Shown in pieces: positions 1-8,440 of a DNA stretch of 61,055 bases. The notes beneath the pieces were generated by a model. It was not told where the DNA came from. It was given only the letters and a program-made list of their open reading frames with translations, and did not search any database. Source of the DNA: an uncultured Collinsella sp. (lineage in GTDB: Bacteria; Actinomycetota; Coriobacteriia; Coriobacteriales; Coriobacteriaceae); NCBI GenBank assembly GCA_900758375.1, contig CAAERJ010000061.1, positions 1 through 61,055 of the forward strand, given 5' to 3'. Every line of letters begins with the position of its first letter. The stretch's first letter is position 1. The translations under genes were made by a program, and so were the position numbers.

Positions 1-47
1 GAGTTGATCCTGCGGCCCCGCCGCTTTATGCCGATGCGTAACGAGCG

Positions 48-668
48 CTAGCGCTCCATGTTGGGAACGATGCTGCCCTCGGTCACCGCATGCACGGCAA
101 GGCGCATGATGTTGTCGTAGCCGGTCTTGCTTAGGATCTCCGAGATGCGACGCTTGATGGTGCCCTCACTCATAAACAGCTCGGCCGCAATCTCGCGACG
201 GCTCTTGCCCTCGCAGGCAAGGCGCAAAATCGACAGCTCGACATCGTCGAGTGCCGCCGTACCCGAAAAAATGCTCTCGGGCGGCTTGGGAAACGTGCAA
301 TAGCCCGCCAGCGTAGAGCGCATCACGGCGAACAGCTCGTCGATACCGACGTTCTTGTACACAAAGCTATCGACGCCCGCCTCGCGGGCCTGATCGACAA
401 AGGTGATCTCGGGCATGCCGGTCATGATAATGATGCGGCACTCGGGCAGCCGCTCCTTGATGCGCGCCGCCGCCACGATGCCGTTTGAATCGTGTTCGGT
501 GCACACGTCCATCAGTATCATGTCCGGGCGCTCCTTGAGCGCGACACCCAAGGCCTCGGAGGCATCGGCGATCGCGGCGACGACGGTCATATCGGGCTGG
601 TCGCCAACGGAGCGCGCCAGACTTTCGCGCAGAATGGCCTGGTCTTCGACGATTAGCACGCGAATCAT
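48..668 (-). CDS. NarL/FixJ-type response regulator
   Basis: Cytoplasmic transcription factor of 206 residues. The receiver domain covers about residues 1-120: acidic pair E8/D9, predicted phospho-acceptor D54 in ILMDV, switch T83 and K105. A LuxR-type HTH follows at about 140-200 (SRREIAAELFMSEGTIKRR). The ATG overlaps the stop of the upstream kinase gene (ATGA) and GGAGAAG lies just before it, so the two are translationally coupled. It is the last gene of a three-gene signalling operon and is the probable partner of the H322 kinase. Target genes are unknown. Family assignment is firm; the partner is inferred from the overlap. Confidence 0.93.
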   Translation of the reverse strand: MIRVLIVEDQAILRESLARSVGDQPDMTVVAAIADASEALGVALKERPDMILMDVCTEHDSNGIVAAARIKERLPECRIIIMTGMPEITFVDQAREAGVDSFVYKNVGIDELFAVMRSTLAGYCTFPKPPESIFSGTAALDDVELSILRLACEGKSRREIAAELFMSEGTIKRRISEILSKTGYDNIMRLAVHAVTEGSIVPNMER

Positions 669-2164
669 GAGCTTCTCCTTTGGGACGTGTCGTTGGCGTT
701 AAGCGGAATGGATACCGTAAGCGTAAAGGGCGGGGCGGCGTGGACCTCTAGGCTGCCACCCAGATTTTGCGCGACATGCCTCATACCTGGGATACCCGTT
801 CCCTCGCGATACGATACGGGGGCCGGGGACCCGTCGTTAGAAATCGTCATGCGCGCGACGGCGTCAGCATCTGCCCCCTCCTGCCACAGGCGCACATGGA
901 CCCGATGCGCCTGCGCATGCTTGGTGGCATTGGTCGAGGCCTCGCGGATAATCTGCAAAAATGCGGCAGCAACACGCGCGTCCTCAGGCAGTGCGCCCTC
1001 AACATCGATCTGTACACTCACCAGGCCAAAAGCATGGACGATATCACCCAGCTGCTCTGCAGGCTCGCTGGCACCGTCACTACGCAAATCGGCGGCAATT
1101 GAGCGTAGCAACGGGTCAATCTGCTCGAGCGACTCATCGTCCAGACGCCCCTCCTCCAAATAGCGATGAAGAATGGACAGGCGCTGCCCGATCACGTCGT
1201 GCACGCGAGCGCGCATACGCAGATAGGCCGCATTGTCAGCAACTTTTTTGACTTCTTCGATCTGGGCTTGGAGCTCTTGGCCCGCAAGCTCAAGCAGGTG
1301 GTTGGCTTGCGCTAGGCGATCATGGGCATGCGCATACTCTGTTACATCCAGACCGATAATGCGCTCGAAGAGGCGGCCCGAAACCATAACGTCATCGTGC
1401 ACGAACAAGCGAATCTCGGCGGGAGAAACCTCGACCACAACGCGCGCCTCACCAAAACGGTCCAGATTAATCCGCACACGGTTCCTGCTGCTTTCGGGCA
1501 TTTGCATGCTGAGTTTGCGCAGGTCGTTCCATGTGCCGCTCATGTCACCTAAATCGGTGGGCATATGAAGTTCCACCAGGTTTTTGCGCATGCAGCGGTT
1601 CATGAGCAGCGGACGGCCCCTCGGGTCCAGATACAGGATGCCCACGGGAATCACGTTGATGGTCTCGATCGTCGAGAACGCGGTGATATCCTCCTGGCGG
1701 TTACGGACGTCCATCAAGAGCGCCGCGATGGAACGGAACAGGAAGAACGCTCCCTCTGCGATAAGGACAACGGTCCACGTCGAGCCCATGGCAAAAACCA
1801 CCGGCGGCGTAACGGCGACAACAGGCAGCAGCTCGACCAGCATGACGGGGCGACGATAGTGCACCATAAGTACCACGCCATAGGCAAAGATCGCGGCATT
1901 GAGCCACAACGCTCCGCCCATTGCCCTGGCGCAAACGTCAAGCGGCGCCACCAGATACGAGCCAGACGACGCGAACAGGATAAGCGCCGAAACCACCAGG
2001 TGAAGCACAAGGCTCGCCTCGTAGGCGCAAATCACCTTACGGTTATAGGACGAGCGGCGCGATGCGATGAGCGGGGCGTGGATCGTCTGCAGGCACGCAG
2101 CCAGGGCAAAGACAACATCGAGCGCAACGATTTGGGGAAGGATGAGCGAAATCTGCATCGTCAC
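665..2164 (-). CDS. Membrane sensor histidine kinase, HisKA_3/NarX-like
   Basis: Sensor kinase of 499 residues. About five hydrophobic segments lie within residues 5-150, a PAS-like region at about 165-275, and a coiled coil at 275-320. The HisKA_3 dimerisation box RVHDVIGQRLS has predicted phospho-His H322. The ATPase domain shows the N-box REASTNATKHA (about N412), NDGSP at 443-447 and GTGIPGM at 455-461. The GTG start overlaps the upstream stop (GTGA); an ATG two codons later is an alternative start. It should phosphorylate the response regulator that overlaps its 3' end. The signal is unknown; most of the sensor part is membrane embedded, which suggests a lipophilic or membrane-borne cue. 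Confidence 0.92.
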   Translation of the reverse strand: MTMQISLILPQIVALDVVFALAACLQTIHAPLIASRRSSYNRKVICAYEASLVLHLVVSALILFASSGSYLVAPLDVCARAMGGALWLNAAIFAYGVVLMVHYRRPVMLVELLPVVAVTPPVVFAMGSTWTVVLIAEGAFFLFRSIAALLMDVRNRQEDITAFSTIETINVIPVGILYLDPRGRPLLMNRCMRKNLVELHMPTDLGDMSGTWNDLRKLSMQMPESSRNRVRINLDRFGEARVVVEVSPAEIRLFVHDDVMVSGRLFERIIGLDVTEYAHAHDRLAQANHLLELAGQELQAQIEEVKKVADNAAYLRMRARVHDVIGQRLSILHRYLEEGRLDDESLEQIDPLLRSIAADLRSDGASEPAEQLGDIVHAFGLVSVQIDVEGALPEDARVAAAFLQIIREASTNATKHAQAHRVHVRLWQEGADADAVARMTISNDGSPAPVSYREGTGIPGMRHVAQNLGGSLEVHAAPPFTLTVSIPLNANDTSQRRSS

Positions 2165-4044
2165 TCACCCGCCCTCGGCATCAAGACGATCATGCGCAGC
2201 TGGCCGGGCTCGCCCTCAAGGCGGTATGCCACGTTGCGCCCTTGCAGAGCGCTTTCGAGCTCTTGCGCAGCGGGCGTCTGCGAAAGATCTGCATCATCGT
2301 TGGAAAAAAGCGTGGCGCGCAGCTCGACACTGCATCGGTCATGGTCGCCCAAGTGATACATAAGCGCCGGATGGTCGGTGGTGTAGGCAAAAAACGCAAA
2401 GTCATACACGCAGTCGTACAGGGCACTTACCGTACTGGCGTGCATCGGGCGCCGTATGGCGATAATCGAGGCGCAATCGATATCGATGGTGCGCAGGTCG
2501 CTTGCGAGCTCATTGGCAATGAGCTGAATGCGGTCGCGATCAAAACCGCTCTCCCCGTGCTGTGCCAACGTGAGCGACCCCTTGCGCTTGCAATAGGCGA
2601 CGAGCATCTTGGCGCGCTGCAGCATGCGGTAGCGTTCGTGCGAAGATGCCTCATCGGTCAACGGCGGCAGCGAGCTCAGCAGGTCGTACATCCCTTCGAG
2701 CGCGCGGGCAAGCGCCTGGTCCACGTCTTGGACCAGCAAGGTCTCGGCCTCTTGATCTGCCAAATGCGTCTTAAGGTCGTAGTCGGCGGCGAGTAGCTCG
2801 TTTTGACGCTGCAGCTCCATGCGACGATGCGCCAGTTCACGGTTAAGCTCGTTGAGCTCCGACACGTCTTGGGCAAGCAGGGCCGATCCGCCCAGCAGTG
2901 GAAAGGCACGGTACATCACATCGGGATCGGACGCCACGGCAAAGGCATGGGCGCGGCCGTGCTCCTGGGTCCGCAACTCCTCGCGCACACCTACCGGCAT
3001 TGGCTTTGACACTGGCGTGGCATAGACTTCCTGCAGGTCGCGCGTTAGAACTTTGAGGTCAAGCGGCAAGGTGTCGAAGATGCCGGCGATGTCGTGATAC
3101 GACGGAATGACACCGCAATCGAGACAGATTTCCATCGCCACCACGCACAGGACGCAATAGACGAGCGAAAAGTTGAGCCTCCATGCCCAGGGCACGCGCA
3201 GAGCATAGGAGATGGCAAAGAATGCGCCGCCCAGCAGCACGAGCGCCGCCGTGCCCGAAAAACGCTGGATGCGAAAGGACGAGGACCGACCAACCAGGAT
3301 AAAAAAGGCCACGAAGTCAAAGGCCGTCCACACGAGGACGGCGAAATAACCCCAGCCGTACGTGTAGTCGTTGCTCCAGGTGTCACTTGTACGGTCAAAG
3401 CGAAAGACCTGCTGGTGAAAATCGTTGGTGAGCACAAATCCGATAAGCAGGATGGCCACAATCCACAGCGCAGCGCAGTAGCGGCGACCCAGGCGGTGTT
3501 GTTCCAGGCCCGCAAGGCGCAGACCACACAACTGGTAGAGCAGCGGAATGAGCGTCATGGGCACGTAGTACAGGTACCACAGCACGGTGGCATAGAACGG
3601 CGTGAACGACTTGTACTTGAGAATGACTTCGATCATCCACAGGGCGCAGATGGTGGCGATGGCAACAAGGCGGCGGCGCAACACATAGTCCAAACAGCGC
3701 AGATAGACCGATACGCCCCAGATCGAAAATATAATTGCGGCGACAAGCAGCGGGAGAGAGCTCGAATGGACGAGCGCATCCACGACCTCTTCGGACACCT
3801 CGCTATAGGAGGGCACGGCGTTAGATAGTTTGGGGTCGAAGGCGAACAGCGCCGGCAAGACTGCCAAAAGCATGAGGAACAGCGCGATGATGGCGCCGGC
3901 GATAGCGAAGACGCGATGGCGATATGCACGGTGCGTTATACCAACTAGGAATCGCGGCATGGCGAACAGCCTGCCGCCCCTGGGATCCGCAACCGGCGCG
4001 GTCCGGGCGGCCGCGTGGCCGATATGTCGCTCGCGGGTACCCAT
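2161..4044 (-). CDS. 7TM-type membrane protein with degenerate histidine-kinase-like C-terminus
   Basis: First gene of the three-gene signalling operon. About eight hydrophobic segments occupy the first half. A cytoplasmic part with a long coiled coil (ELNRELAHRRMELQRQNELL) follows, then a C-terminal region laid out like an HATPase domain. The usual N-box and the GxG ATP-lid motifs are not visible: the expected position reads ALYDCVYDFAFFAY, and the end is MIVLMPRAGE, like the last strand of a kinase. It is probably a non-catalytic sensor or regulator of the kinase it overlaps. I chose the ATG at 4044 because AAAGG lies four bases upstream; the frame is open to an ATG at 4131, and an ATG at 3960 is also possible. 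Function is inferred. Confidence 0.7.
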   Translation of the reverse strand: MGTRERHIGHAAARTAPVADPRGGRLFAMPRFLVGITHRAYRHRVFAIAGAIIALFLMLLAVLPALFAFDPKLSNAVPSYSEVSEEVVDALVHSSSLPLLVAAIIFSIWGVSVYLRCLDYVLRRRLVAIATICALWMIEVILKYKSFTPFYATVLWYLYYVPMTLIPLLYQLCGLRLAGLEQHRLGRRYCAALWIVAILLIGFVLTNDFHQQVFRFDRTSDTWSNDYTYGWGYFAVLVWTAFDFVAFFILVGRSSSFRIQRFSGTAALVLLGGAFFAISYALRVPWAWRLNFSLVYCVLCVVAMEICLDCGVIPSYHDIAGIFDTLPLDLKVLTRDLQEVYATPVSKPMPVGVREELRTQEHGRAHAFAVASDPDVMYRAFPLLGGSALLAQDVSELNELNRELAHRRMELQRQNELLAADYDLKTHLADQEAETLLVQDVDQALARALEGMYDLLSSLPPLTDEASSHERYRMLQRAKMLVAYCKRKGSLTLAQHGESGFDRDRIQLIANELASDLRTIDIDCASIIAIRRPMHASTVSALYDCVYDFAFFAYTTDHPALMYHLGDHDRCSVELRATLFSNDDADLSQTPAAQELESALQGRNVAYRLEGEPGQLRMIVLMPRAGE

Positions 4045-4202
4045 AGTGCCTTTAGTGTACCGACAGATGGGTCGAAAAAGCGGGCCGCATGTCCCAAAAT
4101 CCGCAGACGGCAAGGCGTCCGGCGAGCACATACTCGCCGGGCGCCTTGGTCAGGAGGTCATGAGGATGAGCACGCGAAATTCACAGCGGTCAGGCCCGCC
4201 CC

Positions 4203-4310
4203 CCTAAGGGCCTGAGGTGCTCAAGATTGGGAGCGACAAGCCCGACGAAGCGTACTTAGGTACGCGAGGAGGGTTGGAGCCCCAAGGTTGAGCGCCTCAG
4301 TGCCCTTAGG
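4203..4310. repeat. Long nested hairpin downstream of the GH1 gene
   Basis: Left arm 4203-4224 and right arm 4288-4310 are complementary over about 22 bases with one bulge and one G-U pair. Inside lies a perfect small hairpin GCGTACTTAGGTACGC (4250-4265), and further partial pairing between 4226-4235 and 4275-4285. The right arm includes the stop codon of the GH1 gene (4306). It may act as a terminator for that gene or be a repeated structured element. There is no obvious U-tract. Confidence 0.6.
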
Positions 4311-5736
4311 AAAGGTCCTCACCATTAGAAGCAATAACCTTCTTGTACCAGTCGAAGCTCTTCTTTTTGGAGCGCTTGAGGGTGCCGTTGCCTGCGTCGT
4401 CGCGGTCCACGTAGATAAAGCCGTAGCGCTTGGACATCTCGCCCGTGCCGGCGCTCACCAGGTCAATCGGGCCCCAGGTGGTGTAGCCCAGCAGGTCAAC
4501 GCCGTCCTCGGTCACCGCATCACGCATCGCGGCAATATGCTGACGCAGGAAGTCGATACGGTAGTCGTCGTTGATGGAACCGTCCTCTTCGACAACATCC
4601 TTGGCGCCCAGACCGTTCTCGACCACAAACAGCGGCTTCTGATAACGGTCGTACAGGTCGTTAAGCGTAATACGGAAGCCCAGCGGATCGATGGCCCAGC
4701 CCCACTGGCTCTCCTGCAGGTAGGGGTTCTTGGCGCCGGCGAAGGCGTTGCCCTGGGTGCGCTCGACATCGGGGTTATCGGCACCGGCAGAGCAGCGGGT
4801 GCTGTAGTAGCTAAAGCTGATGAAGTCGACGGTGTTAGCGGCCAGGATCTCACGGTCCTCATCCGTCATGCCCACATCGATGCCCAGGCGCTCGAGCTTC
4901 TTGACGGCATAGGCCGGGTAGTAGCCGAGGCTTTGAACGTCGACGAAGAAGTAATTGTCCTGGTTGTCGAGCTGCGCCTGGCGCACATCGCCCGGACGGC
5001 AGCTGTAGGGGTAGTAGCTACCCGCGGCGAGCATGCAGCCGATCTTAACCTCGGGGTCGATCTCGTGGGCGATCTTGGTTGCCCACGCGCTGGCGACGAG
5101 CTCGTTGTGGGCGGCCAGGTACTCGACGGCCTCCTTGTTCTCGCCCTCCTCAAAGACCAGACCGGCACCCATAAACGGCAAGTGCAGGATCATATTGATC
5201 TCGTTGAAGGTAAGCCAGTACTTCACCAGACCCTTGTAGCGGGTAAAGATCGTGGTCGCGAGGTTCTTGTAGAAGTCGATAAGTTTGCGGTTGCGCCAGC
5301 CGCCGTACTCCTTGATGAGGTGAATCGGGCAGTCGAAGTGCGTGATGGTCACGAGCGGCTCGATACCGTGCTTTTGGCACTCGCGAAATACGTCCTCGTA
5401 GAAGGCCAAGCCGACCTCGTTGGGCTCGGTCTCGTCGCCGTTGGGGAAGATGCGGGTCCAGGCCAGGCTCATGCGGAAGGTCTTAAAGCCCATCTCGGCA
5501 AAGAGAGCGATGTCCTCTTTGTAGTGGTGGTAGAAATCGATGCCGGTCTGCGCGGGATAGTAATAGCCGTCCTCGAAGTCGAGCATCTTACGCTGGCCGG
5601 AGACCACCGCATAGCGCTCGGGGCCGTGCGGAGCTACGTCCACGTTGGCAAGGCCGCGGCCGTCCACGTCGTAGGCGCCCTCGCACTGGTTGGCAGCCGT
5701 TGCGCCGCCCCACAGGAAGTCATTACGGAAAGCCAT
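4306..5736 (-). CDS. bglA: 6-phospho-beta-glucosidase, glycoside hydrolase family 1
   Basis: GH1 enzyme of 476 residues, the normal family length. It hydrolyses phosphorylated beta-glucosides such as cellobiose-6P or arbutin-6P that are imported by a PTS. The acid/base motif TFNEIN carries E179 and the nucleophile motif LFVVENGLG carries E373. The loop SKRYGF (S435-Y438) matches the phosphate-binding S-x-K-x-Y signature that separates 6-phospho enzymes from plain beta-glucosidases. No PTS gene lies beside it, so the transporter must be elsewhere. AAAGG precedes the ATG. The leader holds two adjacent small hairpins. The call is firm; the exact sugar is not. Confidence 0.93.
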   Translation of the reverse strand: MAFRNDFLWGGATAANQCEGAYDVDGRGLANVDVAPHGPERYAVVSGQRKMLDFEDGYYYPAQTGIDFYHHYKEDIALFAEMGFKTFRMSLAWTRIFPNGDETEPNEVGLAFYEDVFRECQKHGIEPLVTITHFDCPIHLIKEYGGWRNRKLIDFYKNLATTIFTRYKGLVKYWLTFNEINMILHLPFMGAGLVFEEGENKEAVEYLAAHNELVASAWATKIAHEIDPEVKIGCMLAAGSYYPYSCRPGDVRQAQLDNQDNYFFVDVQSLGYYPAYAVKKLERLGIDVGMTDEDREILAANTVDFISFSYYSTRCSAGADNPDVERTQGNAFAGAKNPYLQESQWGWAIDPLGFRITLNDLYDRYQKPLFVVENGLGAKDVVEEDGSINDDYRIDFLRQHIAAMRDAVTEDGVDLLGYTTWGPIDLVSAGTGEMSKRYGFIYVDRDDAGNGTLKRSKKKSFDWYKKVIASNGEDLS

Positions 5737-5762
5737 GCATCAATCCTTTCGCACGCTGCTTG

Positions 5763-5791
5763 TCCTGATTTCAGGATCCCCGCAAACGGGG
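5763..5791 (-). promoter_or_regulatory. Two adjacent small hairpins in the GH1 leader
   Basis: Perfect inverted repeats TCCTGATTTCAGGA (5763-5776) and CCCCGCAAACGGGG (5778-5791) sit one base apart, about 30 bases upstream of the bglA ATG. They could form a structured 5' leader. No U-tract and no clear antiterminator consensus is seen, so a role in attenuation is only a possibility. Confidence 0.4.
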
Positions 5792-5882
5792 TGCCACTCA
5801 ACGACAACAGCGCGGGTCGACACTTCTTTTCGCGTGCAAGCGCCCGGCAGCCACCCCACCTGACACTTTTTGATACCCACCT

Positions 5883-5930
5883 GTCCAATCCACCACAAAG
5901 GGGACAGGCACCTTTGTGGTGGATTGGGAC
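5883..5930. repeat. REP-like hairpin with GGGGACAGGCAC loop
   Basis: A perfect 16-bp stem (CCAATCCACCACAAAG at 5885-5900 and its complement from 5912) encloses a loop beginning GGGACAGGCA. The GGGGAC core resembles the other REP-like hairpins of this window (15382, 23892, 27412). It lies in the 345-base gap between the DUF4867 and GH1 genes. Confidence 0.6.
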
Positions 5931-5937
5931 CGGCTTG

Positions 5938-6073
5938 TCTCGATCTGTAACAGGTAGGCAGCCAAAACCGGGCCTGGTGTTACAGATCGAGATTTTTGGG
6001 CGGCCCCCTGCAGTTTGTCTAAATCTGTAACAGGTAGAGACGATTTGGCCCGCTAGATGTTACAGATTGAGAC
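5938..6073. repeat. Two TGTAACA palindromes, same family as the array at 59.3-59.7 kb
   Basis: Unit 1: TCTCGATCTGTAACA (5938-5952) pairs perfectly with 5978-5992 across a 25-base centre. Unit 2: GTCTAAATCTGTAACA (6017-6032) pairs with 6058-6073 at 15 of 16 positions. Both match the units of the five-unit array near 59.5 kb, with the same arms and similar C/G-rich centres. The second unit ends just beyond the stop of the DUF4867 gene. Confidence 0.8.
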
Positions 6074-6081
6074 AGAAGATT

Positions 6082-6726
6082 CTAGTCGCAGGTGATGTCG
6101 AGGTTTTTGCCGATGAGGCCTACGTAGCCGCCCTCGGCAGCCTTGGGGCTGTCAGCATGGCAGAGAACCCACTTGTCGGCCTTCCAGTAGCAGTAGCTGT
6201 CACCGGCGGCAGGCATGTCGGCTGCAGCCTCGGGGCGCGGGCCATTGGTACCTGCAGGCAGCGCCACCATCACCTGGAAGCCGCCGTCGTCGACCATGCA
6301 GGGCGTGTAGTGCAGCGTGGTGTTGAAAACCTCGACAACCTTGCCCGCCGGCACGCGGAACGCCTTGACGCACGCGGTGTCGAGCCCGCCGCCCTCAATC
6401 TCCCAGCGATGCGCCACGAGCAGGATAAAGTCGCGCGCGCCCAGGTTGAACTCACTCGCGCGGTGATACTCCAGACAGTTGAGTCGTGTATTGTGGCCGT
6501 TGCACCAACCCAGCTGGAAGGGACGGCCGCCAAACATGAGAAAGCCAAGCTTGTCGGCATTCATGACGCCCTCGAGCTCCGGCGCGCTCGCCACGTATTT
6601 GCTGCCCTCAGGGATGGGCGTGGCGGAGAGCGCCTCAAGCACGGGCGACGTGAGCTCGTACGGAATGTTATCCCAAACGTTGCCATAGGACTTGAACTCG
6701 GAATCCTCAACAGAATAGATATGCAT
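6082..6726 (-). CDS. DUF4867 family protein (cupin-like)
   Basis: Protein of 214 residues beginning MHIYSVEDSEFKSYG, the typical opening of DUF4867 proteins. No signal peptide or membrane segment is visible. The middle holds short strand-rich blocks with H and E residues (ECLEYHRASEFN-like region, LLVAHRWEIEGG, AGKVVEVFNTTLHYTPC) that fit a cupin-type barrel. Members often lie near carbohydrate genes, and here the GH1 enzyme is adjacent. The biochemical role of the family is not established. RBS AGGAG lies six bases before the ATG. The family call rests on recognition of the N-terminus and the length. Confidence 0.75.
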   Translation of the reverse strand: MHIYSVEDSEFKSYGNVWDNIPYELTSPVLEALSATPIPEGSKYVASAPELEGVMNADKLGFLMFGGRPFQLGWCNGHNTRLNCLEYHRASEFNLGARDFILLVAHRWEIEGGGLDTACVKAFRVPAGKVVEVFNTTLHYTPCMVDDGGFQVMVALPAGTNGPRPEAAADMPAAGDSYCYWKADKWVLCHADSPKAAEGGYVGLIGKNLDITCD

Positions 6727-6809
6727 GTTCGCTCCTGTTCGTAAATGTGACTATACGAACATTCTAGAACAAACATGAGCGATTTTGAACGCTCGTCCCG
6801 ACCGCTCAA

Positions 6810-6843
6810 CAAAAAGGCGCCCCCGCATAAGCGAAGGCGCCCA
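6810..6843 (-). terminator. Rho-independent terminator of luxS
   Basis: On the minus strand GGCGCCTTCGC pairs with GCGGGGGCGCC over a short TTAT loop, followed by TTTTT. It lies about 27 bases after the luxS stop. Confidence 0.8.
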
Positions 6844-6869
6844 ATGTGCGCGTTTTGGGTGATAAGCCC

Positions 6870-7358
6870 TTACGCCTGCTGATAGCGCAGGTGTTTCTCG
6901 TCGATATCGGCCAGATCGCGGTCGAGGTAGCGGCGCGCGAGCCAGTTAGCCATGGGAAGGTTCTGGTCCAGGTAGTTGCCGCACTCCTCGGGAGCGGCAC
7001 CGGGGACATCGCCCTCGAAGTCGGCGACAAACTCAAACAGCTCGCGCACGAGCGGCAAGATCTCCTCGCTCGTCAGCTCACCAAAAACGACGAGGTAAAA
7101 GCCCGTGCGGCAGCCCATGGGGCCAAAGTAGACAATGCGGCTCGACCACTCGGCATGGTTGCGAAGGAACGTCGCACCCAGGTGCTCGATGGTGTGGCAC
7201 TCGGCCGTGTTCATGACCGGCTCCTTGTTGGGCGTGGTCAGGCGCAGGTCAAACGTGGTGACGGCAGCACCGGTCGCCGGATCGCGGTCGATGCGGCTCA
7301 CATACACGCCGGGCTCAAGCAGCAGATGGTCAACGGAAAAACTCGCGATGCGCTCCAT
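6870..7358 (-). CDS. luxS: S-ribosylhomocysteine lyase (LuxS)
   Basis: Converts S-ribosylhomocysteine to homocysteine and DPD, the precursor of autoinducer-2, in the activated methyl cycle. It has 162 residues, the normal length. The metal site is intact: HTIEH gives H55 and H59, and EECGNY gives C126. The catalytic cysteine C83 lies in GPMGCRTGFY. GAGGAT precedes the ATG. It is a single-gene unit with its own terminator, and the partner nucleosidase is not in the window. The call is firm. Confidence 0.97.
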   Translation of the reverse strand: MERIASFSVDHLLLEPGVYVSRIDRDPATGAAVTTFDLRLTTPNKEPVMNTAECHTIEHLGATFLRNHAEWSSRIVYFGPMGCRTGFYLVVFGELTSEEILPLVRELFEFVADFEGDVPGAAPEECGNYLDQNLPMANWLARRYLDRDLADIDEKHLRYQQA

Positions 7359-7385
7359 GGCAGATCCTCTCGATAGTCAAATTGG

Positions 7386-7449
7386 GACGGGGCTCTTTTA
7401 GCTGGTTCGAATAGTCGCACCAATCATACCAGTCAAAAAAAGCCCCATC
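7386..7449. repeat. Imperfect long hairpin between luxS and the nucleoside hydrolase gene
   Basis: The left arm 7386-7406 and the right arm 7428-7449 pair over about 20 positions with few mismatches (GACGGGGCTCTTTT and AAAAAAAGCCCC). The hairpin sits just upstream of luxS and just downstream of the nucleoside hydrolase stop, so it could end the upstream transcript or form a luxS leader. Confidence 0.45.
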
Positions 7450-7461
7450 CAAAAAGACAAC

Positions 7462-8436
7462 TTAGCCAAGGACACGGGCCATGCGCGTCTTGAACTCGGA
7501 CAGGAAGCGCGGAGCGTCAACAGTCAGCGCCACGAGTGCGCTCTTGTCGGGGTCGGCCACACGGCGCTCATCGCAGATGGTGCGGCCGCGATACTCGCCG
7601 AGCAGGTCGACGCGCAGGTTACAGCCGAGCGCGCCCACGAGCGTGGGGTCAATCGCCACGGCGACGGCAAGCGGATCGTGCAGCGCGCAGCCACCAAGGT
7701 AGGGGGCGTTCATCTCGTACGAGCCAATATAGTGCTCCACCATGCTCGCAAACGCGCAACCGGCCATGGTGCCCGAGCCCGTCCAGCCGGCAATGTCGCG
7801 ACGCGTGAGCACCACGCGATGCGTCACATCCAAACCCACCATAGTGAGCTTGCGGCCCGAACGCAGCACGGCGTCGGCCGCCTCGGGATCACTTGCCATG
7901 TTGGCCTCGGCGCCCGCGCTCACGTTGCCGGGCACGGTCAGGGCGCCGCCCATAACCACCACGCGGCCGATAGACATCAACGCTGCCGCATCGCGCTCCA
8001 GGGCAAGCGCCAGGTTGGAGAGCGGGCCGGTCGCTACGTAGACCAGATCGGGACCATAGGTGCGCGCGGCATCGATCAGATAATCGACCGCAGCGTTACC
8101 GTCGGCAGACGTCGCCCCCACCGGCTCGTAGGGCGACGCCGGCACGCTCGCGCCGCCGATGCCGTTCTTGCCGTGAATGAGCGCGGTGGACGCCGGCGGC
8201 GTATAGGGCTCAGTCGCCTGCAGAGGACGGTCGGCACCCAGGTACACCGGCACCTCGGGACGACCCAACAGGTCGAGCACCGCCAAGCAGTTATGCGCCG
8301 ACTGGTCGACGCGCACGTTGCCAAAGCACGTGGTAATGCCGACGAGCTCCACCTCGGGGCTCGCGATGGCATAGGCAAGCGCCATCGCATCGTCCACACC
8401 CATATCCAGATCAAGGATCAGCTTCTTAATTGCCAT
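7462..8436 (-). CDS. Inosine-uridine preferring nucleoside hydrolase family protein
   Basis: Cytoplasmic enzyme of 324 residues that would cleave ribonucleosides into base and ribose. The N-terminal Ca2+ and ribose site reads LDLDMGVDDAMAL, a variant of the usual DTDPGIDDA in which the aspartates are kept. Other family blocks are VGITTCFGNV, MGGAL, EANMASDPEAA and GGCALHDPLAVA. It starts five bases after the ribokinase stop, with GGAG in front of the ATG. The pair therefore makes a nucleoside salvage operon in which released ribose is phosphorylated by the upstream kinase. Substrate preference cannot be read from the sequence. Confidence 0.92.
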   Translation of the reverse strand: MAIKKLILDLDMGVDDAMALAYAIASPEVELVGITTCFGNVRVDQSAHNCLAVLDLLGRPEVPVYLGADRPLQATEPYTPPASTALIHGKNGIGGASVPASPYEPVGATSADGNAAVDYLIDAARTYGPDLVYVATGPLSNLALALERDAAALMSIGRVVVMGGALTVPGNVSAGAEANMASDPEAADAVLRSGRKLTMVGLDVTHRVVLTRRDIAGWTGSGTMAGCAFASMVEHYIGSYEMNAPYLGGCALHDPLAVAVAIDPTLVGALGCNLRVDLLGEYRGRTICDERRVADPDKSALVALTVDAPRFLSEFKTRMARVLG

Positions 8437-8440
8437 TGTT

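Noticed and set aside
5737..5760. BglG/LicT antiterminator target ahead of bglA
   Set aside because: Only AAAGGATTG matches, it coincides with the RBS, and no overlapping terminator or antiterminator gene is seen.
4288..6030. 580-codon open frame on the plus strand across the GH1 gene
   Set aside because: It is the mirror of a clear GH1 gene, which has catalytic motifs and an RBS on the minus strand.
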